From Spirosoma sp. SC4-14 (GTDB lineage Bacteria > Bacteroidota > Bacteroidia > Cytophagales > Spirosomataceae): 64,000 nucleotides of DNA. Shown here in pieces: positions 34,268 to 42,513 of the stretch. Where the stretch lies: NCBI RefSeq assembly GCF_037201965.1, contig NZ_CP147518.1, forward strand, positions 7,619,001-7,683,000, in the 5' to 3' direction. Under the pieces are notes generated by a model. That model worked only from the letters and a program-made list of their open reading frames with translations. It had not been told where the DNA came from and made no database searches. The translations under genes were made by a program, and so were the position numbers. Position 1 is the stretch's first letter, and each line of letters begins with the position of its first letter.

Positions 34268-35908
34268 TTACTTGACAGTCAGTAAGCCTGCATCATAAAC
34301 TATAACCCCATTCACCATTGTCAGAACGCTTTCAGTTTGAAGTAGCTTAGGGGCTGGTACTTTGAAAATATTCTGCGATAGCACCGCCAGATCGGCCACT
34401 TTGCTGACCGTTAGTGTCCCTTTAGTATTTTCCGCAAACTCGGCATAAGCGGCTGTGTGGGTGTAGGCGATAACGGCCTGTTCGCGGCTGAGTGCTTCGC
34501 TGGGTCGACGCGGGTGGGTGGTCGCAAACATAATGTTCAGGTAAGGATTAAACGGCCCATCAGACCCAATCGCCAACGGAATGTGATCATTCAGCAAGGT
34601 TTTCATCGCCATACCATGTGTGGCTGGTGGACCAATCGGGAAGCCTTCCATCGGCGCAAAATGCGTAGGGTTCTGCACAATGATAATGCCCATTTGCTGT
34701 GCCTTTTTGATGTATTCGGGCGAGTAGTCGATCTCGTCGCCATGCTCAAAACGCGGACGTAATGCTTTCCAGTCGACAGGCATAGCCGCCATCAGGTCGA
34801 GGAGTTTACCAATCGATTTGCTGCCGCCAATATGGAAATGCAACTGGTCCTTACGGGCAATAGCTTCCTTGCACATCCGCTCAATTTCGGCTACCGTGTA
34901 GTTCATTCGGCCATACCAGCCGGGGCGATTTGGGTAAGGGTCGACCTGTTCGGCACCGCCTTCCAGAGGGGTGCCTTCGAGCAGCCATTTGGTGCCGCTC
35001 ACCGTTAATAATGGTAAATCGGGCGTTGTTTTAGCCAGGTCTTTCGCTGGAATACTTAAGCTACCGTCGGTGTTCATATCGCCCCAGCGAATCAGGCGAA
35101 GGCGGAACGATAATCCGGCTTTTTTCCAGAGCTGAGCGTAGTCAGCAGCCGTAGCACCCGTACACATGTTCTGATAGCTGGTAACCCCGGCTTTGAGCAA
35201 TGCCTGCGTCATACTCCTAAACTCGGCTATCATAGCGTTCTCGTCGCGTAGTGATGCCATTTTTGCGTAACTGGTATGCGGCCAGTAGGCATTCTTTTCG
35301 TAGCCTTTGCCCGTCAGGGTTTTGCCATCGGGCATCCGTTCGTAAAAACCACCTTTGGGGTCGGGCTGATCGTCGGCAATGCCCATTTCGTGCAGCCCCA
35401 GTGTATTATATAACCCAATATGGCCCCACCACGAAAGCAGCCGAACAGGGTGTTTGGGTGCGATTTTATCCAGCACAAACCGGGTAACCTCCGGCGAATT
35501 GGCGATTGTGATACCAATTATCCCTTCAATCCATTGCCCTTCGGGAGTTCGCCGAACGGCTTTTTTCAGCGAATCCTGTACGGCCTCCCAGGAAGGGTTC
35601 ATGCCAGCCGACGCAATTTTTGTTGCTTTCAGACCACCGGGTAGATGGTTATGCGCATCGTTGAATCCCGGCACAACCAGCATACCGCCTAAATCGAGTC
35701 GTTTAGTTTGCCGGGTCGCCAGTTTTTCTATGTCGGATGTTTTGCCAGTGGCAATGATGCGCCCTCCCTTGATTGCCAATGCTTCTACATATAACTGGCT
35801 GGTATCCGACGTAAAAATTTGTCCATTCGTCAGAATCAGGTCGGGTTGTTGTGCTACGGCTACTAGACTAATCAGTTGGGTAACTAACGCGGCCAATACG
35901 TTTCGCAT
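34268..35908 (-). CDS. Exported YtcJ-like amidohydrolase
   Basis: The 546-residue protein is a metal-dependent hydrolase of the amidohydrolase superfamily, YtcJ-like group. The signal peptide ends LVAVAQQP. LILTNGQIFTSDTSQLYVEA starts the small beta domain, and VPGFNDAHNHLPGG near 82 holds the first metal-binding His pair. DELVALFEHGDEIDYSPEYI-like sequence (RFEHGDEIDYSPEYI near 380) and AIGSDGPFNPYLNIMFATTH near 448 give the later metal ligands, and the C-terminus returns to the beta domain (VADLAVLSQNIF). These enzymes deacylate or hydrolyse amides and cyclic imides; the substrate is not predictable. It is exported, unlike most relatives. Confidence 0.88.
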   Translation of the reverse strand: MRNVLAALVTQLISLVAVAQQPDLILTNGQIFTSDTSQLYVEALAIKGGRIIATGKTSDIEKLATRQTKRLDLGGMLVVPGFNDAHNHLPGGLKATKIASAGMNPSWEAVQDSLKKAVRRTPEGQWIEGIIGITIANSPEVTRFVLDKIAPKHPVRLLSWWGHIGLYNTLGLHEMGIADDQPDPKGGFYERMPDGKTLTGKGYEKNAYWPHTSYAKMASLRDENAMIAEFRSMTQALLKAGVTSYQNMCTGATAADYAQLWKKAGLSFRLRLIRWGDMNTDGSLSIPAKDLAKTTPDLPLLTVSGTKWLLEGTPLEGGAEQVDPYPNRPGWYGRMNYTVAEIERMCKEAIARKDQLHFHIGGSKSIGKLLDLMAAMPVDWKALRPRFEHGDEIDYSPEYIKKAQQMGIIIVQNPTHFAPMEGFPIGPPATHGMAMKTLLNDHIPLAIGSDGPFNPYLNIMFATTHPRRPSEALSREQAVIAYTHTAAYAEFAENTKGTLTVSKVADLAVLSQNIFKVPAPKLLQTESVLTMVNGVIVYDAGLLTVK

Positions 35909-36115
35909 GGAAAATGTGTTTTGGTTTACCAGCCAAAACTATTGCAATGCGTCGGCGTGCCAGATGTAAAAAAACGACATTAATACAGCGTTTGGCCCAG
36001 GTTGAGCTGAGCTGTATTCTGTGCTAAATCTATTTGAGTTCTCAACCGCCTGGGCTTCTAAACAGGAGTTTCAATGGATTTTGGCTATATTTGAGCGTAT
36101 CGAAAACGAACGGAA

Positions 36116-36733
36116 ATGATCGCTACGAAATCTGGAATACGGGCGAAAAGGCCCAAAGCTAACGTGCCAGAATATCTTATTTACGAAATCATGGACGGTA
36201 AGCCTATTCACTATAAGGGCTACCGGGATGTATTGGCAGGTACAAAGAAGTTTTCAGAAATTATGGGATCAAGTACGCTACAGTCATTTATTGTCGCTTA
36301 CCTTCAACGACTACTTTTTAGGGAATTGAGTGAGGACCAGTATACAATTCTATCCAGCGAAACGGGCCTTCATCTAGATAAGCGAACCAATCTGGCGGGC
36401 GATATTCTCATTTTCGATAATGCTACGTTACCCATCGACGCTATCAATGAATTTTACGCCCAGGTGCCGCCTAAGGTTGTGGTTGAAGTTGATATTGCTG
36501 CCGACTCGGCTGACGTAGAGACAGATGGCTACATCTTCCAGAAAACCCAGAAGCTACTGAATTTTGGCGTTGAGAAAGTGATCTGGATTACTACAGTGGC
36601 TAAGAAAGTTACTGTGGCTACCCCGCAGGGGGACTGGCAGGTGAAAGACTGGCATAAAGATATTGACGTGCTGGATGGCATTCAGTTCAATATCGGTCAA
36701 TATCTGGCTAAAAAAGGATCTTCGTTCGCCTAA
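36116..36733 (+). CDS. Uma2-family PD-(D/E)XK nuclease-like protein
   Basis: The 205-residue protein matches the Uma2 (DUF820) family, widespread in Bacteroidota and Cyanobacteria. It has a restriction-endonuclease-like fold. GDILIFDNATLPIDAI near 103 holds the first acidic residue, KVVVEVDIAADSADVETDGY near 126 carries the E, and a Lys in YIFQKTQKLLNFGVEKVIWI completes the PD-(D/E)XK set. Compared with the usual EVLSPSD segment it reads EVDIAADS, so the motif is slightly divergent but not broken. Natural targets are unknown. Uma2 copies are often linked to transposons, but none is present here. Confidence 0.85.
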   Translation: MIATKSGIRAKRPKANVPEYLIYEIMDGKPIHYKGYRDVLAGTKKFSEIMGSSTLQSFIVAYLQRLLFRELSEDQYTILSSETGLHLDKRTNLAGDILIFDNATLPIDAINEFYAQVPPKVVVEVDIAADSADVETDGYIFQKTQKLLNFGVEKVIWITTVAKKVTVATPQGDWQVKDWHKDIDVLDGIQFNIGQYLAKKGSSFA

Positions 36734-36746
36734 CGACGAGTTTCGA

Positions 36747-37589
36747 TCAGGCAAGAGACTGCCCCCGGTCGGGCGAAGCCGTATCCTGCGTCATCAGCAT
36801 AGTAGGTGATACCTCGGCAAACTGCCGGAAATCGCGCATCAGGTGTGAATAATCGAAATAGCCACAGGCGTAGGCAACGTCGAGCCAGTCGAGTTGGGGC
36901 TGTTGGAGTTTCAGCTTAAAGGCTCGGTCGAATCGGGCAATACGGGCGTAAAACTTCGGACTCATGCCGAGCCGTTCCTGAAATTTACGCTCCAGTTGGC
37001 GGCTGCTCAAACAAGCCTGGTCGGCCAGCCAATCCAGCGAAAGTGGGCCATTCGTATCTTTAATCGCAAGAATCACTTTGTCGATGGGTTGTAGCGGCAA
37101 AGTACGCCGGGCCAATGAATCCATCTTTTTGAGCAGGTATGCTTCGATATGGCTGATCATACGACGATGATCGGTTTCTTCCCGCAATTGATTGTTTAAT
37201 TCGGCTATTCCGGCATCCATCAGGTATTCCGCATCGACTTCCTTGCCCTGAAATTCAGTAGCTGGCATTCCTCCAAGCAGTTGATACAAAAATCCAGGCC
37301 GAAAACAAACCTGGATAATCAGGTGATCTTCGCCAAGCAGTATATTGATCCGTGACGTTTGCTGCCCAACAAAAATGCTCGACGGGTTGGTTCGGGTTTC
37401 ACCATTGCGGTTGACAACGGTTTTTGCGACACTACGTGGATAAAAGAAGAGCGACTGATCGGCATCGGGCGGAATGGGCTTAATCCGTTGCTCAAAAGAT
37501 ATGTCGTCTAGCGGTATGTGTAGTAGCAAATAATGCCGCACATAAGGCCGTAGCGAAGGATGGGGTTGTATGTGCGGAAAGAAAATCAT
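36747..37589 (-). CDS. AraC-family transcriptional regulator
   Basis: The product is 280 residues from ATG 37587-37589; the open frame reaches 26 codons further upstream. It has an N-terminal DUF6597-like sensor region (MIFFPHIQPHPSLRPYVRHY then LLLHIPLD) and a C-terminal pair of helix-turn-helix motifs: LDWLADQACLSSRQLERKFQ near 212 and LDVAYACGYFDYSHLMRDFR near 250. It probably activates or represses nearby genes in response to an unknown signal. A truncated paralog (37642-37836) lies directly upstream, suggesting the locus once held two AraC genes. Confidence 0.9.
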   Translation of the reverse strand: MIFFPHIQPHPSLRPYVRHYLLLHIPLDDISFEQRIKPIPPDADQSLFFYPRSVAKTVVNRNGETRTNPSSIFVGQQTSRINILLGEDHLIIQVCFRPGFLYQLLGGMPATEFQGKEVDAEYLMDAGIAELNNQLREETDHRRMISHIEAYLLKKMDSLARRTLPLQPIDKVILAIKDTNGPLSLDWLADQACLSSRQLERKFQERLGMSPKFYARIARFDRAFKLKLQQPQLDWLDVAYACGYFDYSHLMRDFRQFAEVSPTMLMTQDTASPDRGQSLA

Positions 37590-37641
37590 ATTGGAAGATA
37601 AGTACTTGCCCTTTGAATGGCAAATGGCTCTTAGGGAATGG

Positions 37642-37836
37642 TTATGTCTCAGCAACACCAAATACACGCTCGGACGATATGGCTTCAGCTTCGTAAAACG
37701 CGTTGGGCGTAAACTCCTTAAAGTCCCGAACCAGATGCTGATAGTAGTAATACTCTAAGCCGTCAGGGTTGATGCGAGGAATATCCTGCGTTGCACAACT
37801 ATCTTTTGGGTAAGTCGTTATGCAGAATTTGGACAA
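37642..37836 (-). pseudogene. AraC C-terminal fragment
   Basis: Read on the minus strand the frame gives EYYYYQHLVRDFKEFTPNAF from 37755, then YEAEAISSERVFGVAET and stop at 37642. The YQHLVRDFKEF pattern matches the second helix-turn-helix and the tail of AraC regulators, and the end ERVFGV is typical of Bacteroidota members. Nothing of the N-terminal sensor or first helix-turn-helix is found upstream, where tenA ends. About 38 of roughly 280 residues remain. It is a deletion relic, not a functional gene. Confidence 0.7.
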
Positions 37837-37893
37837 GCGTCAGGCAATCTGGAAGAATCGGACATTTTGTGGACTGTCTCAAAATGATTGGAA

Positions 37894-38544
37894 TTACACC
37901 TGCCACCGATTCTGCGTATAGGCGTCATTCCAGAAATACCACTCCAGTTGGCTTGAGGTTCGGAAAGCGTCGCGCATTCGCTGTTGTTCGGTCGTTCCGG
38001 CCTGTTGGGCCAACCGATCCGTGATGGCCAGCATCTGATTGACGGATACATCGAACGCTTCTCCTGCATACGTGTCGATCCATGTTTGGTACGGGTTTTC
38101 CTGAATAGCTCGTTGGTAGATATGTTTACCCACCTGCCGGTAAATCCAGAAACAGGGCAATACCGCTGCTGCACCGACGGCAACCGATTGAAGCGATGTG
38201 GTGGCCAGCAGGTAATTCGTATACGCAAAACAGGCTGGCATTTTGTCCGATGTTGGTTCGATGGCATAGATTGAAAAATAGGTTTCGTGCAATGCCCGCT
38301 CGACCAGAATAGCGTTTTGCGCAAACTGGGTAAACTGCAACACATCGTCTGTGCTTATCGACCGGGCTGCCAGTAGATTCAGGGCACGGCTGAAATCGGC
38401 CAGATACAGGGCATCCTGCTGAATGTAGTACTGAAATAGAGCCGTGGGCAGACTGCCTGCCATCAGTTCATCGACAAAACCGTGTTTCAGAATGGATTCG
38501 TAAATAGGCATAATGTCCTGCCAGAGTTGTTCGGTGAATTTCAT
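37894..38544 (-). CDS. tenA: Thiaminase II / aminopyrimidine aminohydrolase TenA
   Basis: The 216-residue cytoplasmic enzyme cleaves breakdown products of thiamin to regenerate the hydroxymethylpyrimidine moiety. It shows the expected residues: D44 in QQDALYLADF, a Tyr cluster, and the catalytic C131 in AAAVLPCFWIYRQVGKHIYQ. A C-terminal Glu is in the family region AFRTSSQLEWYFWNDAY. Length fits TenA. It is the last gene of the thiamin salvage operon, 14 bases after thiD, and its product feeds ThiD. Confidence 0.93.
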   Translation of the reverse strand: MKFTEQLWQDIMPIYESILKHGFVDELMAGSLPTALFQYYIQQDALYLADFSRALNLLAARSISTDDVLQFTQFAQNAILVERALHETYFSIYAIEPTSDKMPACFAYTNYLLATTSLQSVAVGAAAVLPCFWIYRQVGKHIYQRAIQENPYQTWIDTYAGEAFDVSVNQMLAITDRLAQQAGTTEQQRMRDAFRTSSQLEWYFWNDAYTQNRWQV

Positions 38545-38558
38545 CTGCGTTCTATACC

Positions 38559-39365
38559 TTACTGCCAGAGGTTATAAAAATGGTGAACAGGCCCATGTCC
38601 ATGCCCCAACCGATAATCAGCACCGGCTTGTAATGCCCCTGTCAGGTAGGTTTTAGCCATTGCAACCGCATCAACGACCGATAATCCTTTGGCCAATCCA
38701 GCCGCAATTGCCGACGACAGTGTACAGCCCGTTCCGTGTGAATTGTTGGTATTGATACGGGCAGTTGGAAACCAATGCTGCTCATCGGCCGAAACGTAAA
38801 GTAGATCTGTACTGTCGTTGTCAGCCAAATGGCCGCCTTTTACCAGAATCGCGCCCGGACAGCGCGTTGCCAGATCGACAGCCGCAGGCAACATATCGGT
38901 TTTCGTCTCTACAGATCGACCCAGCAATACGCTGATTTCGGGCAAGTTGGGGGTAATGACCGATGCCATCGGTAACAGATACGTTCTTAATGCATCGACT
39001 GCTTCGTCCTGTAACAGCTTATCGCCACTTTTAGCGACCATGACCGGGTCAAGCACAATGGTCGACACATCGAACGCGCGTAACGTAGTGGCCACTTGTT
39101 CAATAATTTCGGGCGAGTGAAGCATACCAATCTTTACCGCATCGACGCCAATGTCGCTCAGAACGGCTTTCAATTGCTCAACGATAAAGGCGGGCGATAC
39201 CGGAAAAATGCCGGTAACGGCCTGGGTGTTCTGGGCCGTCAGGGCGGTCAACACTGACATGCCATAGCAGCCCAATGCCGAAAACGTTTTCAGATCAGCC
39301 TGAATACCAGCCCCTCCGCCACTATCGGAGCCCGCAATGGTTAATGTCCGAATGTAGGTGTTCAT
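38559..39365 (-). CDS. thiD: Hydroxymethylpyrimidine / phosphomethylpyrimidine kinase
   Basis: The 268-residue enzyme phosphorylates hydroxymethylpyrimidine twice to the diphosphate used by ThiE. The ribokinase-fold signature SGGGAGIQADLKTFSALGCY begins near residue 15, and NSHGTGCTLSSAIAAGLAKG near 208 carries the anion hole and catalytic Asp region. The frame starts at ATG 39363-39365, two bases from the left arm of the thiE-thiD hairpin. That arm forms the 5' leader of the thiD reading frame, so the hairpin may limit thiD translation. Confidence 0.95.
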   Translation of the reverse strand: MNTYIRTLTIAGSDSGGGAGIQADLKTFSALGCYGMSVLTALTAQNTQAVTGIFPVSPAFIVEQLKAVLSDIGVDAVKIGMLHSPEIIEQVATTLRAFDVSTIVLDPVMVAKSGDKLLQDEAVDALRTYLLPMASVITPNLPEISVLLGRSVETKTDMLPAAVDLATRCPGAILVKGGHLADNDSTDLLYVSADEQHWFPTARINTNNSHGTGCTLSSAIAAGLAKGLSVVDAVAMAKTYLTGALQAGADYRLGHGHGPVHHFYNLWQ

Positions 39366-39366
39366 A

Positions 39367-39493
39367 GGAAATGATTGAATTGTTGAATGATTGAATGATT
39401 GAATTATTGAATGATAGAATGATAGAATAGAGTGAGGTAGCTATTTAACCATTCTATTCAATCATTCTATCATTCAACAATTCAATCATTTCC
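39367..39493. terminator. 38-bp hairpin in the thiE-thiD spacer
   Basis: Arms 39367-39404 and 39456-39493 are reverse complements over 38 bases with a single mismatch, separated by 51 bases. Each arm is built from the short units TGATTGAA and TGAATGA. The right arm, read on the minus strand, is coding: it supplies the ThiE C-terminus REMIELLNDRMIE and its TAG stop. The left arm lies directly before the thiD ATG. In an operon this would sit as an internal attenuator or RNA-stability element. Confidence 0.8.
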
Positions 39494-40086
39494 CTGCTGG
39501 CTTCATACGGCGACGGGTGTCCGCAAATGGCTGATACGACGGCGGCACCCGTTACACCGGTTTGCATCACCTGTTGAATGTTCTGAGCATTAATCCCGCC
39601 AATCGCAAAGGTTGGCAGGCTGGTTTGACGGCAAAGCTGTTGAAGGCCATCCAGACCGAGTAGACTCGACGTGTCCTGTTTGGTGCCTGTTGGAAAAATT
39701 GTGGCTATACCCAGGTAGTCTAGTTGAGCGCCAGCAATAGCCTGTAATTCAGCCAGATTGTTGATCGATAACCCAATGATCTTATCTGGTCCAATCAGCG
39801 TCCGAACCATCGAATAAGGCATATCGCCCTGGCCAACGTGAACACCATCGGCATCGAGCGCCAGCGCCACATCAACCCGGTCGTTGATGATCAGGTTGGC
39901 TCCGTAAGCCTGCGTGATCTGCTTTATTTCGGCGCCAAGTTCCAGAAAAGCCCGTGTAGACAATTCTTTTTCGCGGAGCTGCACCCAGCGAACACCCGCC
40001 CGACAGGCTTCTTCGACTACAAACGGAAGCGTATGGCCTGCCTTTCGGGCCACATCACTATCCGTTACCAGATATAAACGATTCAC
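39454..40086 (-). CDS. thiE: Thiamin phosphate synthase
   Basis: The 210-residue TIM-barrel enzyme joins hydroxymethylpyrimidine diphosphate with thiazole phosphate. It opens with LYLVTD near residue 3 and VRWVQLREKELSTRAFLELG near 32. LIINDRVDVALALDADGVHV near 66 is followed by GQGD. GIATIFPTGTKQDTSSLLGL near 127 and FAIGGINAQNIQQVMQTGVT near 155 complete the family set. The C-terminal REMIELLNDRMIE is encoded by an inverted-repeat arm (see 39367-39493). Its ATG overlaps the thiM stop by four bases (ATGA), so the two are translationally coupled. Confidence 0.95.
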   Translation of the reverse strand: MNRLYLVTDSDVARKAGHTLPFVVEEACRAGVRWVQLREKELSTRAFLELGAEIKQITQAYGANLIINDRVDVALALDADGVHVGQGDMPYSMVRTLIGPDKIIGLSINNLAELQAIAGAQLDYLGIATIFPTGTKQDTSSLLGLDGLQQLCRQTSLPTFAIGGINAQNIQQVMQTGVTGAAVVSAICGHPSPYEASREMIELLNDRMIE

Positions 40087-40889
40087 GACTGTGTCAGCTT
40101 GAGGGTGTCGGTAAATTGGGCTTCGGTCAGTCGATAGAGCGTATCCAGAAAGTTGACCTGTAAGCTACCGGGAGCCGGGTTCTTCGCTACGGCCAGTTCA
40201 CCAGCGATTCCCATTACAGCCATCGCGTGTGTAGCGGCCTGAAAATAGTTGTTGTTCACAGCCGAAAACGCGCCCGTTATGGCCGTGGCCGTACAACCCA
40301 TACCCGTTACTTTGGTCATGAGCGGATGCCCGTTGGCCACTTTGGCGGTTCGGTCGCCGTGAATGATGTAATCGGTTTCACCACTGATCACCACCACCGA
40401 TCCCCATACCGAACTCAACCGTCGGGCGGCCTCCACGGCGGCCTCCGAGCCATACAAACTATCGACCCCTTTGGTTTGGGCGTTCAGACCGGCTAATGCC
40501 ATGATTTCGGAGGCATTGCCACGAATAATGTCGGGAGCAGCCAGCGTCAGCAATTCCTCGCTGACCTTATTACGAAATGTAGTGGCCCCAACACCAACCG
40601 GGTCAAATACAATGGGTTTGCCCAAGGCTTTAGCCTGTCGCATGGCGAGTTTCATCCCGGCCACAAAAGTGGCATCGAGCGTACCGATGTTGACGACCAG
40701 TGCGCTGGAAATAGAAACAAACTCTTCGACCTCGTCGGGCGCATGAACCATAGCGGGCGAAGCGCCGAGAGCCAGCAGGGCGTTGGCCGTGTTGTTCATG
40801 ACCACGAAGTTGGTAATATTGTGAATAAGCGGAGCCTGCGCACGAATGCGCTCGACATCGGTCCAGATCAAGTGTGAGGGTTGAGTCAT
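40083..40889 (-). CDS. thiM: Hydroxyethylthiazole kinase
   Basis: The 268-residue protein from ATG 40887-40889 (an in-frame ATG ten codons upstream is unlikely, as family members begin near the first) phosphorylates salvaged thiazole. ITNFVVMNNTANALLALGAS near residue 25 and PAMVHAPDEVEEFVSISSAL mark the substrate site; GKPIVFDPVGVGATTFRN near 110 and VTGMGCTATAITGAFSAVNN near 195 are the ribokinase-fold signatures, the latter with its Cys-containing catalytic loop. It is the first gene behind the TPP riboswitch. Confidence 0.95.
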   Translation of the reverse strand: MTQPSHLIWTDVERIRAQAPLIHNITNFVVMNNTANALLALGASPAMVHAPDEVEEFVSISSALVVNIGTLDATFVAGMKLAMRQAKALGKPIVFDPVGVGATTFRNKVSEELLTLAAPDIIRGNASEIMALAGLNAQTKGVDSLYGSEAAVEAARRLSSVWGSVVVISGETDYIIHGDRTAKVANGHPLMTKVTGMGCTATAITGAFSAVNNNYFQAATHAMAVMGIAGELAVAKNPAPGSLQVNFLDTLYRLTEAQFTDTLKLTQS

Positions 40890-40948
40890 GTTGCTGTTTA
40901 TGAGATAAATACACAGCAACTTTAGAGGAGAGTAAACGAAGTTTCGTT

Positions 40949-41035
40949 AACTTTTCCCTACGGCAGTACGAACTGCATCAGGTAGTGAGGGTATTCTCTC
41001 AGTCTGAGCCGATCTGGTCAGACACCCCTAAAGTT
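40949..41035 (-). promoter_or_regulatory. TPP riboswitch (THI element)
   Basis: The transcript sense is the minus strand. The aptamer shows P1 AACTTT / AAAGTT (41030-41035 and 40949-40954), GGGGTG, the invariant CTGAGA, ACCC, CCTGATGCAG, CTGCCGTAGGGAA. Together these are the conserved THI-element motifs. Downstream, AAGTT of P1 can pair instead with AACTT inside the next bases (AAGTTAACGAAACTT), suggesting how thiamin diphosphate binding may switch a leader structure. It controls thiM-thiE-thiD-tenA. Confidence 0.9.
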
Positions 41036-41041
41036 GTGCAA

Positions 41042-41067
41042 CAAAGGTAGCAGATAATACTGTACAA
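41042..41067 (-). promoter_or_regulatory. Promoter of the thi operon
   Basis: On the minus strand TTG (41065-41067) and TACCTTTG (41042-41049), a perfect -7 element, are 18 bases apart start to start. The expected transcription start lies at the first base of the riboswitch. Confidence 0.65.
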
Positions 41068-41148
41068 GCGGATAAAAAACGAGACTCTTTATCGGCTTTA
41101 AAAAGTTTGCGATAGCTTTACAAACCCTATTCCTATTTCCCAAAACCG

Positions 41149-42450
41149 ATGAAACTAACCGCTGTTCGTTACCTGTTTTTTCTCTTGATATCACTGGCTA
41201 CAGTCGGGCAAACCATGGCCCAACCATCCGGCGATACCTTTATCAATGGCGATCTGTTGCCTAATGCGCCTGAGCTGGCAGCTCGCGGAAGCTATCCGAT
41301 TGGCGTACGAACCCTGAAACTGATTCATAAGGACCAGGTCGATGTGTTGCATACAAAAGAAGGCAAGCATCCCTTGTATGATCGTCCGTTAACGCTCGAA
41401 ATCTGGTATCCGGCCCGTATTCCCGACAATAAACCGGGCATAGTACAGTATGAATCGGTGCTTGGGCGATCAAATGATCCTAAACGACCCATCGTCCCTT
41501 TTACGTTTCCGGGCCGGGCCAGTCGTGATGCCGAACCCGACCGAAGTGGCGGAGCTTATCCATTAGTTATCGTATCGCATGGCTATCCCGGATCGCGGTT
41601 GTTGCTTACCTACCTGACCGAAAACCTGGCTTCGAAAGGGTACGTTGTTGTCGCCATCGACCATACCGAATCGACCTATAGCGATTTGGCCGCTTTCCCG
41701 AGTACACTACTAAATCGCCCACTCGACGATCTGTTTGTTCTGAACGAGATGGCTCGGCTGAGTGCGAAAACCAGCAATACGTTTCTGGCGGGATTACTCG
41801 ACGCCGATAATACGGCCCTGATTGGTTATTCGATGGGTGGCTATGGCGTACTCAACACGGTAGGAGCTGGCTTCAGTGCCGAAGCCCTAAAACTGTTTGG
41901 CCAGATGACCAACGGAAGCACTGCACTGGAACCCCGTACGATGAACTCACCCGCTTACAAGCCCACACTCGACTCGCGGATTAAGGCCGTAGTTGCGTTT
42001 GCGCCCTGGGGAATGGAACGGGGTGTATGGGATGCTGCCGGATTGGCCGGGTTAACGTTACCGACACTGTTTATAGCGGGTAGTAAAGACGACATTTCTG
42101 GCTATGAAAAGGGCATCAAAGCCATTTATGAAGGAGCCGTTAATGCAGATCGTTATCTGCTTACCTACGTCAATGCACGGCATAATGTAGCGCCCAATCC
42201 ACCGCCAGCAGTAACGTTACAACCCGGCGTATCGGCTGACGAATATGGTCACTATGCTGAACCGGTCTGGAACGAGCGCCGAATCAACAACATCAACCAG
42301 CACTTCGTAACGGCATTTCTGGGCATTCATCTGAAGAAAATGGAGTATGCGAAGTACTTCAACCTTCCTGAAACGGACGCCCCTGGGCCATGGACTGGCT
42401 TCAAACCCCGAACCTCCCTTGGCCTGGAAATGCATCATGCAAAACCGTAG
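41149..42450 (+). CDS. Exported alpha/beta hydrolase
   Basis: The 433-residue protein has a signal peptide (ending QTMAQ). The alpha/beta-hydrolase fold is shown by VIVSHGYPGSRLLLTYLTEN near 143 (oxyanion loop HGYPG) and the nucleophile elbow LIGYSMGGYGVLNT near 225, with the catalytic Ser. A catalytic His candidate is in YVNARHNVAPNPPPAV near 345. The order resembles the platelet-activating-factor acetylhydrolase/dienelactone-hydrolase group. The substrate is unknown; it is probably periplasmic or secreted. Confidence 0.8.
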   Translation: MKLTAVRYLFFLLISLATVGQTMAQPSGDTFINGDLLPNAPELAARGSYPIGVRTLKLIHKDQVDVLHTKEGKHPLYDRPLTLEIWYPARIPDNKPGIVQYESVLGRSNDPKRPIVPFTFPGRASRDAEPDRSGGAYPLVIVSHGYPGSRLLLTYLTENLASKGYVVVAIDHTESTYSDLAAFPSTLLNRPLDDLFVLNEMARLSAKTSNTFLAGLLDADNTALIGYSMGGYGVLNTVGAGFSAEALKLFGQMTNGSTALEPRTMNSPAYKPTLDSRIKAVVAFAPWGMERGVWDAAGLAGLTLPTLFIAGSKDDISGYEKGIKAIYEGAVNADRYLLTYVNARHNVAPNPPPAVTLQPGVSADEYGHYAEPVWNERRINNINQHFVTAFLGIHLKKMEYAKYFNLPETDAPGPWTGFKPRTSLGLEMHHAKP

Positions 42451-42513
42451 AGATCGTCCATCCCTGTCCTCCTCCTGAAACAGAGATGAGGTAATATTCC
42501 AACTAAAATAGCC

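Noticed and set aside
35379..35969. 196-codon open frame antisense to the amidohydrolase gene
   Set aside because: Shadow frame; the amidohydrolase on the other strand has signal peptide and metal-site motifs.
37818..38345. 175-codon frame overlapping tenA in another frame
   Set aside because: tenA has its active-site Cys and full length; the alternate frame has no recognisable domain and extends only into intergenic sequence.
39367..39493. Insertion sequence remnant in the thi operon
   Set aside because: Arms are short-unit repeats, one of them coding for ThiE, and there is no transposase fragment between them.
40949..41035. Intrinsic terminator rather than riboswitch
   Set aside because: The specific THI motifs and their order match a TPP aptamer; there is no T-run after it.
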